Shown: piece by piece, positions 34,730 through 44,044 of the stretch | Layout: each line of letters opens with the position of its first letter | How positions within the stretch are numbered: the stretch's first letter is position 1 | Source of the DNA: an uncultured Bradyrhizobium sp. | GTDB lineage: Bacteria; Pseudomonadota; Alphaproteobacteria; Rhizobiales; Xanthobacteraceae | NCBI RefSeq assembly: GCF_936928535.1 | Contig: NZ_CAKZHY010000097.1 | Location: 107,527 to 171,526 of the forward strand | Reading direction: 5' to 3' | DNA: 64,000 bases | Program-made: the position numbers and the translations under genes | Notes under the pieces: model-generated | Seen by the model: the letters and a program-made list of their open reading frames with translations, nothing else | What the model was told of the DNA's origin: nothing | Database searches by the model: none

Positions 34730-36172
34730 TTACTGCCCCGACGGCGTGCGCAGCCCGTGCCAGGCGTCGCGGACCTGCTGGTAGTGCACTTCGGGCAGAT
34801 AGTCCGGCGTGTTGAGGCTCAGCGTCTTGACGTCGAGATGGCCGACGGCGCTGAGCAGCGTGTAGGAGGCGATGACGCGGTCGCGCAGCGCGCCGATCAG
34901 GCGGGCCCGGGCCTGGATCAGATCGGCCTGCGAGTTCAGAACATCGACGGTCGTACGCTGTCCGCCGGTGGCCTCGCGCTGCACGCCCTGGAGCGCGACG
35001 GTTGCCGCCTTCACCTCGGACTCCGAGGCCGAGACCGCGATCTTGGCGCCCTCATTGGCGACCCAGGCGCTGACCGCCGCCGTGCGGGCCTGGTTGCGGA
35101 CCTGGTCGAGCACCAGCCGGCTCTGCGCCGTGACTTCCTTGGCCTGCCGCGTCTGCGAGGCCGCCTGACCGCCGTCATAGATCGGCGCCGTGACGTTGGC
35201 GACGATCGAAGCTTGGTCGGTGCCGAACGTGCCGAGCGTCTGGTCGCTGTCGCGGCTGCGGCTGACGCTGCCCTGGAGGCTGGCGCTCGGCAGCAGCGCA
35301 CCTTCCGCGACGCGGATATTGGTCGAGGCGACATCGACGTCGAAGCCCGCTGCCATCACCGCCGGGTGTTCGCGGATTGCCATCGCCATTGAATCCTCGC
35401 GGCTCTTCGGCAGATAGCGATCAACCACCTCGGCGGGACGAAGCGCGGAGGGCGCATTGCCGATCACCTGGGTGTAGGTCGCCTGGCTCACCGCGAGCGC
35501 GACCTCGGCGGCATTGAGATCGGCAAGGCCGCGATTGAGGCGCGCCTCTGCCTGGGCGCTGTCAGTTGGCGTGACGTCGCCGGCATTGAGGCGGCGCTGC
35601 GTGATGGCGAGCGTCTCGCGCAGGAAGGCGACATTGGAGCGTTGCGCCTCGACCAGCGACTGGTTTGCCAGCACGTTGGTGTAGGCGGTGACCGCGTCGA
35701 GCAGCACGCCCTGGCCGACATTGCGCAGGGCCTCGCGGCCGGACTGCACCTGGAGTTCCGCAACCCGCACGCTGTTGGCGGTTCGGAAGCCGTTGAACAG
35801 GGTCTGCGATACCGTGACCCCGATGGTCCAGGGTTTTAGCGTCGCGGTCTGAATGGTGTTGTCAGGTAGCAGATTGCGCACCGCCTGAAGGCCGGCGCTG
35901 AGACTCGCCACAATCTGAGGCCGGTAGCCGGCCAAGGCCTGCGGCACGCTCTCGTCCGTGGCGCGCTGCCTTGCGCGCTCGGCATTGAGCTGCGGATTGG
36001 TCTGGTAGGCCTTGACCAGCGCCTCCGGCAGGGCCTCCGCGCAGGCCGCGGCGGGCAGAGCGCAGCTCAGCGCCAGCGCGGACCATGTCGCCAGGACAGG
36101 ACCAACGCCCGATCGACGTCGCGTCGTCACGCGACCAGCTCTGGCGGCACGCCCAATCATGTAATCCCGCAA
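34730..36172 (-). CDS. TolC family outer-membrane channel
   Basis: A 480-residue outer-membrane efflux protein with an arginine-rich start, a signal peptide (about residues 25-45, cleavage near ACA-EAL), and two OEP repeats of long helices. Landmarks are ALVKAYQTNPQLNAERA, the LFNGFRT turn, ITQRRLNAGDVTPTDSAQAE, APIYDGGQAASQTRQAKE and GGQRTTVDVLNSQADL. These are classic TolC features. It forms trimeric exit ducts for RND, MFS or type I export systems. It may serve the RND pump at 28.8-33.2 kb but is on the opposite strand. Confidence 0.92.
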   Translation of the reverse strand: MRDYMIGRAARAGRVTTRRRSGVGPVLATWSALALSCALPAAACAEALPEALVKAYQTNPQLNAERARQRATDESVPQALAGYRPQIVASLSAGLQAVRNLLPDNTIQTATLKPWTIGVTVSQTLFNGFRTANSVRVAELQVQSGREALRNVGQGVLLDAVTAYTNVLANQSLVEAQRSNVAFLRETLAITQRRLNAGDVTPTDSAQAEARLNRGLADLNAAEVALAVSQATYTQVIGNAPSALRPAEVVDRYLPKSREDSMAMAIREHPAVMAAGFDVDVASTNIRVAEGALLPSASLQGSVSRSRDSDQTLGTFGTDQASIVANVTAPIYDGGQAASQTRQAKEVTAQSRLVLDQVRNQARTAAVSAWVANEGAKIAVSASESEVKAATVALQGVQREATGGQRTTVDVLNSQADLIQARARLIGALRDRVIASYTLLSAVGHLDVKTLSLNTPDYLPEVHYQQVRDAWHGLRTPSGQ

Positions 36173-36382
36173 AACCCCGGCTGTCCGCCCCCGCCGACGG
36201 CGGCTCTCTTAACTGTTTACCCAGCGCCGGTCCCGCAGGCAAACTGCCGCGGGGGAAACTCCCATGAAATCCGTGCTTGTTGCAGGTGCGTCACACACCG
36301 ATCCTGCCACGAATGGGCTATAGGAATTTGGTGGCGCCATCCGATTCCGTCGGGCGCCTGCAAAGCTGTCCGGACACCACGG

Positions 36383-38245
36383 ATGATGCCGAAATTCTTC
36401 TCTGATCCAGATGCGCTCGCGGAGGAGATCGTTCGCGACGTCGGAGCAGATCTGGTGATCGGTCTGCCGCTTGGTCTCGGCAAGGCCAATCATGTCGTCA
36501 ATGCGCTCTATGCACGGGCCTGCGCCGATCCTGACATCAAGCTGACATTGCTGTCGGCGCTGACGCTGGAAAAGCCGAGGCCGAAGGCGCTGATCGAACG
36601 CCGGTTCATCACGCCGGTGATCGATCGCCTGTTCGGCGGGTATCCCGATCTGGCCTATGCGGAAGCACTGCGCGAAAACCGGCTGCCGCCCAACATTGAG
36701 ATCGTCGAGTTCTTCTTTCTGGCCGGACGCTGGCTGCATGTGCCGGTGGCGCAGCAGAACTACATCTCCGCCAACTACACCCATGCGGTGAGCTATCTGC
36801 TGGCGCGGGGAATGAACGTGGTGACGCAGCTGGTGGCCAAGCGCGTCGTCGACGGTGTGCCGCGCTATAGCCTGTCCTGCAACACCGATACCACGCTGGA
36901 CGTGCTGCGCGAGCGCCGCGCCGGGCGTGCATCGTTCAGGCTGATTGCGCAGGTGAATTCCGAGCTCCCATTCATGCCGGGCGAGGGCGATCTTCCGGCC
37001 GGCGAGTTCTCCGCCGTGCTGGACAGCGCGGCGACCGACTTTCCCCTGTTTGCGCCGCCGTCCGAGCCGATCTCCGATACCAAATACGCCATCGGCCTGA
37101 ATGCGGCATCGACGGTCGCCGACGGTGGCACGCTGCAAATCGGCATCGGGCAGATCGGCGATGCGTTGGCGCAGGGACTGATTCTGCGACATCGCGACAG
37201 CGCAGCGTTTCATGACGTCGTCACACGGCTGTCGCCAGAGCGGCCGGCCGTTGCGCGGCAAGCTGGTGCCTTTCAGGCCGGCCTCTACGGCCTCAGCGAG
37301 ATGGTGACCGAGGCGTTCGTCGGCCTGATCGACGGCGGCGTTCTCAAGCGTGCCATTGACGGCGTCGTGCTGCACGGCGCCTTCTTTCTCGGTCCCAAAT
37401 CCTTCTACCGGGGACTGCGCCAGATGCCGCCGGACCAGCTCGCACGCATCCAGATGATGCCGGTGTCGTTCACCAACGAGCTCTACGGCGAGGAAGACCA
37501 AAAGCGCGGCGCCCGCGTCGACGCGCGTTTCATCAACGTCACGATGATGGCGACGCTGCTCGGCGCGGCCGTCTCCGATGGGCTCGACGACGGCGAGGTC
37601 GTGAGCGGCGTCGGCGGACAGTACAATTTCGTAGCCCAGGCCTTCGCGCTTCACGGCGCGCGGTCGGTCGTGACGCTCGAGGCGACGCGGCGAGCCGGCG
37701 GTGCGCTGAAATCCAACATTCTCTGGCGCTACGGACACGAGACCATCCCGCGCCATTTGCGCGATGTGTTGGTCACCGAATACGGCGTTGCCGATCTTCG
37801 CGGCAAGTCGGACGCCGACGTGGTCGCGAGCGTGCTGACAATTGCGGACTCCCGCTTTCAGGATGAATTGGCAAGGGTCGCCAAGGACGCCGGCAAGCTG
37901 CCGCGGGGGTACGAGATCCCGGCCGCCCATCGCGAAAACCACCCTGACCGGATCGCGGCAGCGCTGAAGCCCGCGCGCGAGGCCGGATTGTTGCCGCCGT
38001 TCCCGTTCGGCTGCGATTTCACCGAGGTGGAGCAGCGCCTGATTCCGGCGCTGGAGATCCTGCAGGGCGCGCAACATTCATCGCGCGCGCTGGCAGGCCT
38101 GCTGTGGCAGGGATTGACGCGAAAGCCTGATGCAGCGGAAGAAGCTTGTCTCGCCCGCCTCGGCCTCGATCGCCCGAAAACCTGGCCGGAGCGCTTCTAT
38201 CGCGCGCTGGTCAGCGCGGCTCTCGCAGAGAGCCGCGTAGCCTAG
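36383..38245 (+). CDS. Acetyl-CoA hydrolase/transferase family protein
   Basis: A 620-residue class I CoA-transferase-like protein. The N-terminal domain begins VGADLVIGLPLGLGKANHVVNALY; the C-terminal acetyl-CoA hydrolase domain carries LQIGIGQIGDALAQGL, FTNELYGEE, and the signature DGEVVSGVGGQYNFV, then the TEYGVADLRGKSD block. Family members are acetyl-CoA hydrolases or acetate/succinate CoA-transferases. It is longer than AarC/Cat1 (about 500 residues), so an atypical acyl substrate is possible. It converges with enoyl-CoA hydratase with a 2-base gap. The 210 bases upstream separate it from divergent TolC. Confidence 0.87.
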   Translation: MMPKFFSDPDALAEEIVRDVGADLVIGLPLGLGKANHVVNALYARACADPDIKLTLLSALTLEKPRPKALIERRFITPVIDRLFGGYPDLAYAEALRENRLPPNIEIVEFFFLAGRWLHVPVAQQNYISANYTHAVSYLLARGMNVVTQLVAKRVVDGVPRYSLSCNTDTTLDVLRERRAGRASFRLIAQVNSELPFMPGEGDLPAGEFSAVLDSAATDFPLFAPPSEPISDTKYAIGLNAASTVADGGTLQIGIGQIGDALAQGLILRHRDSAAFHDVVTRLSPERPAVARQAGAFQAGLYGLSEMVTEAFVGLIDGGVLKRAIDGVVLHGAFFLGPKSFYRGLRQMPPDQLARIQMMPVSFTNELYGEEDQKRGARVDARFINVTMMATLLGAAVSDGLDDGEVVSGVGGQYNFVAQAFALHGARSVVTLEATRRAGGALKSNILWRYGHETIPRHLRDVLVTEYGVADLRGKSDADVVASVLTIADSRFQDELARVAKDAGKLPRGYEIPAAHRENHPDRIAAALKPAREAGLLPPFPFGCDFTEVEQRLIPALEILQGAQHSSRALAGLLWQGLTRKPDAAEEACLARLGLDRPKTWPERFYRALVSAALAESRVA

Positions 38246-38247
38246 CC

Positions 38248-39027
38248 TCACCGGTTCTTGTTCAACGGCTTGCGCTTCTCGATGAACGCCGCCATGCCCT
38301 CGGAACGGTCTTCGAGTGCGAAGGTCGAGTGGAACAGATTGCGCTCGACGCTCATGCCCTCGGCCAGCGTGGTCTCGAAGGCGCGGTTGACCGCTTCCTT
38401 GGCCATCGCGACGGCGGGGCGTGACATCGACGCGATCTTCTCCGCAGCCGCAATCGTCTCGTCCATCAGCTTGTCGGCGGGCACGATGCGGCTGACGAGG
38501 CCACTACGCTCGGCCTCCGCCGCATCCATCATGCGGCCGGTGAGGCAGAGATCCATCGCCTTGGACTTGCCGATCGCACGGGTGAGACGCTGCGTGCCGC
38601 CGATGCCGGGGATGGTGCCGAGCGTGATCTCGGGCTGGCCGAATTTGGCGGTGTCGGCGGCGATGATGAAATCGCACATCATCGCGAGCTCGCAGCCGCC
38701 GCCGAGCGCATAACCTGCGACCGCAGCAATGGTCGGCTTGCGGCAGCGCGCGACGCGATCGCCGCCGATCGCGGTGAAATCTTCGGAGAACATGTCGATG
38801 AAGCCCTTCGGCTGCATCTCCTTGATGTCGGCGCCGGCGGCAAAGGCCTTCTCGCTGCCGGTCACGACGATGCAGCCAATGGCGTCATCAGCTTCGAGAT
38901 CCTCGACGGCTGCGGCGATCTCGCGGAAGACGCCGAAGGAGAGCGCGTTGAGCATCTTCGGCCGGTTCAGCTTGATGATGCCGACTGCGCCTTTGCTTTC
39001 GACGATGATGTGTTCGAACGTGCTCAT
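38248..39027 (-). CDS. Enoyl-CoA hydratase
   Basis: A 259-residue crotonase-fold enzyme that hydrates trans-2-enoyl-CoA in fatty acid oxidation. The oxyanion-hole segment is AFAAGADIKEM, and the two catalytic-type glutamates lie in GGGCELAMMCD and FGQPEITLGTIPGIGGTQRL. The match to short-chain EchA/FadB-type hydratases is close. ATG 39027 follows GGTGGAG; the frame could start five codons earlier. Single gene. Confidence 0.92.
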   Translation of the reverse strand: MSTFEHIIVESKGAVGIIKLNRPKMLNALSFGVFREIAAAVEDLEADDAIGCIVVTGSEKAFAAGADIKEMQPKGFIDMFSEDFTAIGGDRVARCRKPTIAAVAGYALGGGCELAMMCDFIIAADTAKFGQPEITLGTIPGIGGTQRLTRAIGKSKAMDLCLTGRMMDAAEAERSGLVSRIVPADKLMDETIAAAEKIASMSRPAVAMAKEAVNRAFETTLAEGMSVERNLFHSTFALEDRSEGMAAFIEKRKPLNKNR

Positions 39028-39137
39028 GCTCCACCCACGCATTTGATTGAGCGGGCAATGTGCCCGCTGGCGCGGATGCCTTCAAGGGGCTGGAACGCGC
39101 CAGAAGAGCGCGTCCCGAGCAATCTCAGGCCAAGAAA

Positions 39138-39812
39138 TCAGGCCATGAACATGCGGGCGGCCGAGGCCAATGTCAGCAACGTGCCGACGCCGATGAAGAT
39201 CTTGCCGATCAGCGAGCTCTGATCCCAGGCCGAGCTCGGCTGGCTGCTCGCCATGACCGGAGCGGGACGGGGCTGCGCGTCGGTCACCGCGATCACCGCT
39301 TTCTGCGTGGACGGGGTGTCCTGTTGCAGGGCACGATCGAGGTCGTTGAGCTGGTCGGGCGGCACGACCTGGTTCTCGGCAGCGGGCGTAGCGGCGTTAT
39401 CGGCTGCGGCCTGCACATTGTCGTTGGCCCGCCCGGTCATCGCCGAGGCTGCAGCCGCAGGCGGCGTATCCGACCCGGCGAGCTGTGCGTTGGCGTTGGC
39501 GACTTCCGGCGGCATCTGGGTCGAGGCCGGCGCGTCATTGTCGGCCTTGTTTTCAGCCTTGGCCTCGTCAGCCTGCGGCGCTGCATCCGCGTTATTGGTC
39601 TTGTCGGTCTTGTCGTCGGATTTTTGCGCTGTCTTGCTGCCGGTGTGGCGGCGAGAGGCGTGATGCCGCTGCTTGCCCGTATCGGCCTGTTTGCTCGCGC
39701 TATCCGGCTTGGCGCTCGTGGCAGAGCTCGGCGCGGCCTGTACCGCGCCTCCGGACAGCAAAAATAGCCCGGCCAGAACAATCCATGCCGCGCGCCCGCT
39801 GGCTTTCATCAT
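39138..39812 (-). CDS. Exported low-complexity protein with C-terminal helix
   Basis: A 224-residue protein. After a signal peptide (AAWIVLAGLFLLSGGAVQA) comes a long disordered stretch rich in Ala, Lys, Asp, Thr and Pro (about residues 28-180), and a single hydrophobic helix near the C-terminus (LIGKIFIGVGTLLTLASAARMF). The start at 39812 has GGGGAG upstream; the frame to 40031 is longer but implausible. The layout suggests a periplasmic linker tethered at its C-terminus. No function recognised. Confidence 0.7.
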   Translation of the reverse strand: MMKASGRAAWIVLAGLFLLSGGAVQAAPSSATSAKPDSASKQADTGKQRHHASRRHTGSKTAQKSDDKTDKTNNADAAPQADEAKAENKADNDAPASTQMPPEVANANAQLAGSDTPPAAAASAMTGRANDNVQAAADNAATPAAENQVVPPDQLNDLDRALQQDTPSTQKAVIAVTDAQPRPAPVMASSQPSSAWDQSSLIGKIFIGVGTLLTLASAARMFMA

Positions 39813-40021
39813 GTTGACGATCTCCCCAATTCGCCCGTCCCGGATGCGAACAGAGACCCCGGCGCATGACCACAGCGGGGCAAAAAATGGGAATCTTCGG
39901 GCCACACCGGGCAAAAAGGCGGCAAACTGGCTGGCGGCGCCGCGCTCCCGGATGCGAGACGGACCGATCGGTGTTATGAGCCTCCGGTCTTTTCCGGTGG
40001 GCTCCGGATTCCCTGGCTGCG

Positions 40022-40049
40022 CCCTGATCACGACTTCGTGATATCAGGG
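40022..40049. repeat. Inverted repeat upstream of ECF sigma gene
   Basis: CCCTGATCACGA, a 2-base loop, then TCGTGATATCAGGG, pairing over 12 bp with a 2-base bulge. It lies in the 289-base gap before the ECF gene, 53 bases from its GTG. It may be an operator, a leader hairpin, or a short REP-like element; nothing in the sequence decides between these. The rest of the gap (39813-40101) shows no other feature. Confidence 0.45.
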
Positions 40050-40101
40050 TTGGCGACGTAACAAATTGAAAGAGCGGCCGAATTGCCGTGTAGGAGCGCG
40101 C

Positions 40102-40647
40102 GTGCGCGGACGTGAGGACGAATGGACCGACCTGATGCGGTCGGCCATGACAGGGGATGATGCGGCGTATCATCGCCTGTTGAGAGCGGTCACGCCGGTG
40201 CTGCGCGCTGCTGCGAGGCGGGGCCTGGCGCGTGCCGGGCAGCCTCCCGATCAGGCCGAGGATATCGTGCAGGAAATCTTGTTGGCGGTGCATTTGAAAC
40301 GGCACACCTGGGACAGCGAAGCCCCCTTCGCCCCCTGGCTGTTCGCGATCGCGCGCAACAAGCTGATCGACGCGCTCAGGCGCCGCGGCCGGCGCGTCTT
40401 CGTCAACATCGACGATTTCGCCGAGACGCTGCCCGGCGAGGCGCCACAGGAGACCGCCTCGGCGGGCGAGGTCACCGCGCAGCTCAACACGCTGCCGCAG
40501 CGCCAGCGCGACGTGTTGCAGTCGATCGCCGTCGACAGTGCCTCGATCAAGGATACGGCGACGAAATTTGCGATGAGCGAAGGTGCGGTGCGGGTCGCGC
40601 TGCATCGGGGGCTTGCGGCCCTGACCGCCAAACTACGGGACCACTAG
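40102..40647 (+). CDS. ECF sigma factor paired with NrsF-type anti-sigma
   Basis: A 181-residue ECF sigma factor with region 2 (AEDIVQEILLAVHLKRHTW, then PWLFAIARNKLIDALRRRGRR) and region 4 (SIKDTATKFAMSEGAVRVAL). The start is GTG 40102, preceded by AGGAG at 5 bases; a TTG at 40066 is the alternative. It is followed after 2 bases by the DUF1109/NrsF anti-sigma gene, the arrangement of Caulobacter SigF-NrsF, which responds to chromate and cadmium. The same signal here is an inference. Confidence 0.9.
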   Translation: MRGREDEWTDLMRSAMTGDDAAYHRLLRAVTPVLRAAARRGLARAGQPPDQAEDIVQEILLAVHLKRHTWDSEAPFAPWLFAIARNKLIDALRRRGRRVFVNIDDFAETLPGEAPQETASAGEVTAQLNTLPQRQRDVLQSIAVDSASIKDTATKFAMSEGAVRVALHRGLAALTAKLRDH

Positions 40648-40649
40648 TC

Positions 40650-41288
40650 ATGGATACCGATCAACTCATTCGCACGCTCGCGGCCGACAACGCCCACCGC
40701 GCTCCGCGCGTCGGCGCGCTGCTGACCACGGGACTGCTGGTCGCGGCGCCGTTCTCGATCCTGATCTTCGCGACCTTCCTGGGCGTGCGGCCGGATGTGA
40801 TGACGGCGATGCACAACCCGTTCTTCGATACGAAGTTCGCGGTCACACTGTCGCTGGCGATTCCCGCGATCGTCATCAGCCTGCATTTGTCGCGGCCCGA
40901 AGCCCTGATGCGGGGCTGGGGCTGGCTCTTGCTGCTGCCCATCGGTCTGCTCGCGGTTGCGATCGGCAGCGAGGCGATGATGGCGCCGGCCATGCCGATG
41001 ACGATGCGGCTCGTCGGCAAGAACTCGCGCGCGTGCATGTCGGCGATCCCTGCGATGTCGCTGCCGCTGCTCGCGGGGGCATTGTTCGGCCTGCGCCACG
41101 GCGCGCCGTCGCGGCCGGCACTGGCCGGCGCGCTCGCCGGCCTGTTGTCGGCGGGGCTCGCCGCCACGCTCTACGCCTCGCATTGCACCGACGACTCGCC
41201 GCTGTTCGTCGCGACCTGGTACACGATCGCGACCGCAATCGTGACCGCGATCGGCGCCGCGGTCGGATCGAGGGTGTTGCGGTATTAA
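40650..41288 (+). CDS. NrsF/DUF1109 family membrane anti-sigma factor
   Basis: A 212-residue protein with a cytosolic N-terminus and six predicted TM helices. The family hallmark is two conserved cysteines; here C129 (SRACMSAIP) and C179 (ASHCTDDS) are 50 residues apart, the same spacing as C131 and C181 that sense metal or oxidative stress in Caulobacter NrsF. It would bind and silence the sigma factor encoded just upstream. The last 4 bases overlap the convergent DUF2336 gene. Confidence 0.9.
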   Translation: MDTDQLIRTLAADNAHRAPRVGALLTTGLLVAAPFSILIFATFLGVRPDVMTAMHNPFFDTKFAVTLSLAIPAIVISLHLSRPEALMRGWGWLLLLPIGLLAVAIGSEAMMAPAMPMTMRLVGKNSRACMSAIPAMSLPLLAGALFGLRHGAPSRPALAGALAGLLSAGLAATLYASHCTDDSPLFVATWYTIATAIVTAIGAAVGSRVLRY

Positions 41289-42385
41289 GCCGCGGACGTC
41301 GTGTTCTGCATGCGGTGGAAGCGCAGCACCTGCTGCGCGGTGGAGCTACGCAGGGCCTCGTAGGTATCACGCAGCGTCAGCGTGTCGGTCTGCGAGCCGC
41401 CCGAGAGCTTTTCGCGCATGGCGATGATCGCGCGCACGGTCGTCCATTGCATGCCGGCGACCTTGGCAAGGATCATCAGGCCTTCGGTGCGGCTCTCGAT
41501 CATCATGTTCTCGGCGGTCTCGACCGACACGCCGGCGAGGGCCGCGAGCCCGGCATTGGCCTCGTCGAACTTATCCTGCTCGGCGAAGGTCGCGACCTGG
41601 AATTCGCTGAGGCGGCCGTCCTCGTGCAGCGATTTCACCAGCGCCCGCGCCATTTCGGTCTGCCTGGTCATGGCCGCGGCGCGGACCCGCTGCGCCGCTT
41701 CCTGGACCACGCTCGACACCTCGCTGGCGAGCTCGGGATGAGCCGCTTCCAGCTTCCTGCGAACGCTGAGGGAAGCCTTGGCGACGAGCTTCAGATAATG
41801 ATGCCGCGGCAAATCGGGCCGCAGGCCGATGCAGGTGGCGAGGTCGTCGTCGCGCTCGGCGCGCGTGACGAGGTCGGTGAGGCTGCTCTCGGAGAGCCTT
41901 GCACCGGGATTGCTGACGGTCGACTGCACCACGTCTTCATTACCGCGCGTGACCAGCACGTCGGTCAGCGCCTCCGACAGCACCCGCCGCAGCGAGATCG
42001 CCTTGAGGTGCGCCTGGCTCTTGCTGCGCGCGATTTCGATCAGGGTGGTCTCGTCCAGCCGCTCCGATTTAGTCAGCACCGGACCTGCGACCTCGATGAC
42101 GTCGTCCAGCGCAAGCGTGCGGATGATCCGCGGCGGCGCGGCTCCGACCGGGGCGAGCCGGTCGGCGAGCAGCACTTTTGCCGAGGTCTCGATCTGCTCG
42201 ATCAGGCATTGGAAGACGTCGTCGAACACCCGGACATGATCGTCGGAATAATCCACTGCGTTGCCCACGAAGAGATCGGTGACGCGGCGCAGCGTCTCGA
42301 CCCGGCGCGCGACCGTGCCGTGCGCGAGCGCCGACTGCAATTCCTCGAGCAGATTCTCGGATGACTTGACGGTTTTGGATCTCAT
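41285..42385 (-). CDS. DUF2336 domain protein
   Basis: A 366-residue all-helical protein of the DUF2336 family, found mainly in Alphaproteobacteria and of unknown function. Recognisable parts are RRVETLRRVTDLFVGNAVDYSDD near the start, the repeated Leu-rich helices, and GLMILAKVAGMQWTTVRAI near the end. No membrane segment. I place the start at 42385 (AGGACAGG upstream). It is 63 bases downstream of a membrane diguanylate cyclase on the same strand, which hints at a c-di-GMP link. Confidence 0.85.
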   Translation of the reverse strand: MRSKTVKSSENLLEELQSALAHGTVARRVETLRRVTDLFVGNAVDYSDDHVRVFDDVFQCLIEQIETSAKVLLADRLAPVGAAPPRIIRTLALDDVIEVAGPVLTKSERLDETTLIEIARSKSQAHLKAISLRRVLSEALTDVLVTRGNEDVVQSTVSNPGARLSESSLTDLVTRAERDDDLATCIGLRPDLPRHHYLKLVAKASLSVRRKLEAAHPELASEVSSVVQEAAQRVRAAAMTRQTEMARALVKSLHEDGRLSEFQVATFAEQDKFDEANAGLAALAGVSVETAENMMIESRTEGLMILAKVAGMQWTTVRAIIAMREKLSGGSQTDTLTLRDTYEALRSSTAQQVLRFHRMQNTTSAA

Positions 42386-42448
42386 AGCCCTGTCCTGGAG
42401 CGTTCGGTCCGGCGGCGTGTTCTCACGTGCCGGAAACAAATGGATTGG

Positions 42449-43606
42449 TCAGCTCGTAGCAATGCGGTTGCGCCCTTGCGCTTTGGCGGAATAGAGCGCG
42501 CTGTCGGCGCGCGCGAGAAACGTGTCGGCAGTATCAAGGGCGCGCAGCGTCACGACGCCGGCGGAAATCGTCACGCGCATGCCGGGCGAAAATGCGCTCC
42601 AGTCGAGCTCGGCGACGATGCTGCGCAGCCGATCGAGCATGCGTGATGCCGCCTCGCTCCCGGTGCCGGGCAGCAGCAGCAGGAATTCCTCGCCGCCATA
42701 GCGGCCAAAACGGTCATCAGGGCGAATGTTGGCAAAGATGGTGATGGCAAAGGTCCGCAGCACCTCGTCGCCGACGGGATGGCCGTGGGCGTCGTTGATG
42801 CGCTTGAACCAGTCGAGGTCGATCAGCGCGATGGCGCAGGGCGCGCCCGCCTGCCGCGACTTTTCGATCTCTGCGTCGAGCAGGCGCATGATGCAGCGGC
42901 GGTTGTAGGAGCCGGTCAGCTCGTCGAGCTCGGCGAGCTCCTCGATGCGCTGATAGGCGGCCTTCAGCTCGATGCTGCGCCGGTACAGGATCTTGCGCAG
43001 CGTGGCGCCGAACAGGCCGAGGAAGGCGCATTGGCCGATCACCAGCACGAAGCACAGCATTGAGGCAGTTCGCTGCAGCCGCGTCGCCACCGGCATGCCG
43101 ATCGGCAGGTCGGAGGCGAGGAAGACGGCCGCGAGCGCCAGCGTCGCGAGTGCCCAGGTCAGCATCGCCTGCACCGAGGTCATGCGCAGCGTGCCGAAGG
43201 CGAAGATCAGGAACAGCACGCTGATGAAGGCAATCCCGATCGTCGGCACCGACACCAGGAAGATGAATTGCAGCGCCATATGCGCCGAGATCTGGAAGAC
43301 CGTGAGATAATGGTCGTTGTGCCGGTCGCCGACGCCTGCCTCCGACATTACGACGAAGATGCCGATGATGGTGACGCCGCCGATCCAGAACAGCGACGGT
43401 ACGTTGATACGGACGACGCCGTCATAGGCGTAGAGCAGCAGCACGAAGGCGCCGAGCGAATAGCTCGCGACCTGGCCGATATACATCTGCCGCCGCTGCC
43501 GGATCCGGCGCACCAGCACGCCGGGCGCGGCCTCCTCACGCGTGAGGACGAGATCCGCGGCCTCTGCGGCACTCCTCTCCGGAAAGGACGTCGCGGCCGT
43601 GTTCAT
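42449..43606 (-). CDS. Membrane diguanylate cyclase (GGDEF)
   Basis: A 385-residue protein making c-di-GMP. The N-terminal half has about six TM helices (residues 45-195), forming a membrane sensor of no named type that I can see. The C-terminal GGDEF domain has LDELTGSYNRRCIMRLL, DLDWFKRINDAHGHPVGDEVL and the active site RYGGEEF, so it should be catalytic. No RxxD inhibitory site is evident four residues before GGEEF (the segment is PDDRFGRYGGEEF). The start at 43606 follows GGCGAG. Confidence 0.92.
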   Translation of the reverse strand: MNTAATSFPERSAAEAADLVLTREEAAPGVLVRRIRQRRQMYIGQVASYSLGAFVLLLYAYDGVVRINVPSLFWIGGVTIIGIFVVMSEAGVGDRHNDHYLTVFQISAHMALQFIFLVSVPTIGIAFISVLFLIFAFGTLRMTSVQAMLTWALATLALAAVFLASDLPIGMPVATRLQRTASMLCFVLVIGQCAFLGLFGATLRKILYRRSIELKAAYQRIEELAELDELTGSYNRRCIMRLLDAEIEKSRQAGAPCAIALIDLDWFKRINDAHGHPVGDEVLRTFAITIFANIRPDDRFGRYGGEEFLLLLPGTGSEAASRMLDRLRSIVAELDWSAFSPGMRVTISAGVVTLRALDTADTFLARADSALYSAKAQGRNRIATS

Positions 43607-44044
43607 GATCTCGCCAATGGTGGATGACAGCCGAAAAATTCTACGTGGCAAGCCTTTAGGTTTGGTATCCTTTTGCACCGAATCCAAGGGCATGCCGCGC
43701 GAAGTGAGGGGCCTCGAGCGGCACGGAGTGTTGGTCGGTTAGCCATTGCGGCCGATATCGCGGACCAAATCCTGCGCCGTGCGACATAAACTGCACAGGG
43801 CCGTGTCATAGAGGCGCTCGACCGAGCCATCCGCACCAGCCTACAGCCCGTCCGCAAGAGAGTGTTTCTGTATTATGTTACCGTCTTGGAACCAGAGGGC
43901 CGACCGCCACGGGTGGGACAAGGAAATTGCGCGTATGTGTGGTAGATCACACAAGTCCCCGTATGACTGCGGTAGGTTGAAGAATTTCATCCCTCCCGTC
44001 GAACCGTCCCCCGCATCGACCCGACCAATCTTGCGAGACGGGCT
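43607..44044. other. Intergenic region before third ECF operon
   Basis: A 438-base gap between divergent genes. It has no convincing open frame and is less GC-rich near 43860-43960. A GTGTGGTAGATCACAC inverted repeat (about 43935-43950) is the only notable symmetric site. A GGAAC at about 43888 has no matching -10 at ECF spacing. Confidence 0.5.

Noticed and set aside
36209..38077. 622-codon minus-strand frame over the acetyl-CoA hydrolase gene
   Set aside because: Composition is Arg/Gln/His-rich and it mirrors a clear enzyme on the plus strand.
43888..43915. GGAACC as an EcfG promoter for the third ECF operon
   Set aside because: No CGTT or GTT at 16-17 bases spacing.
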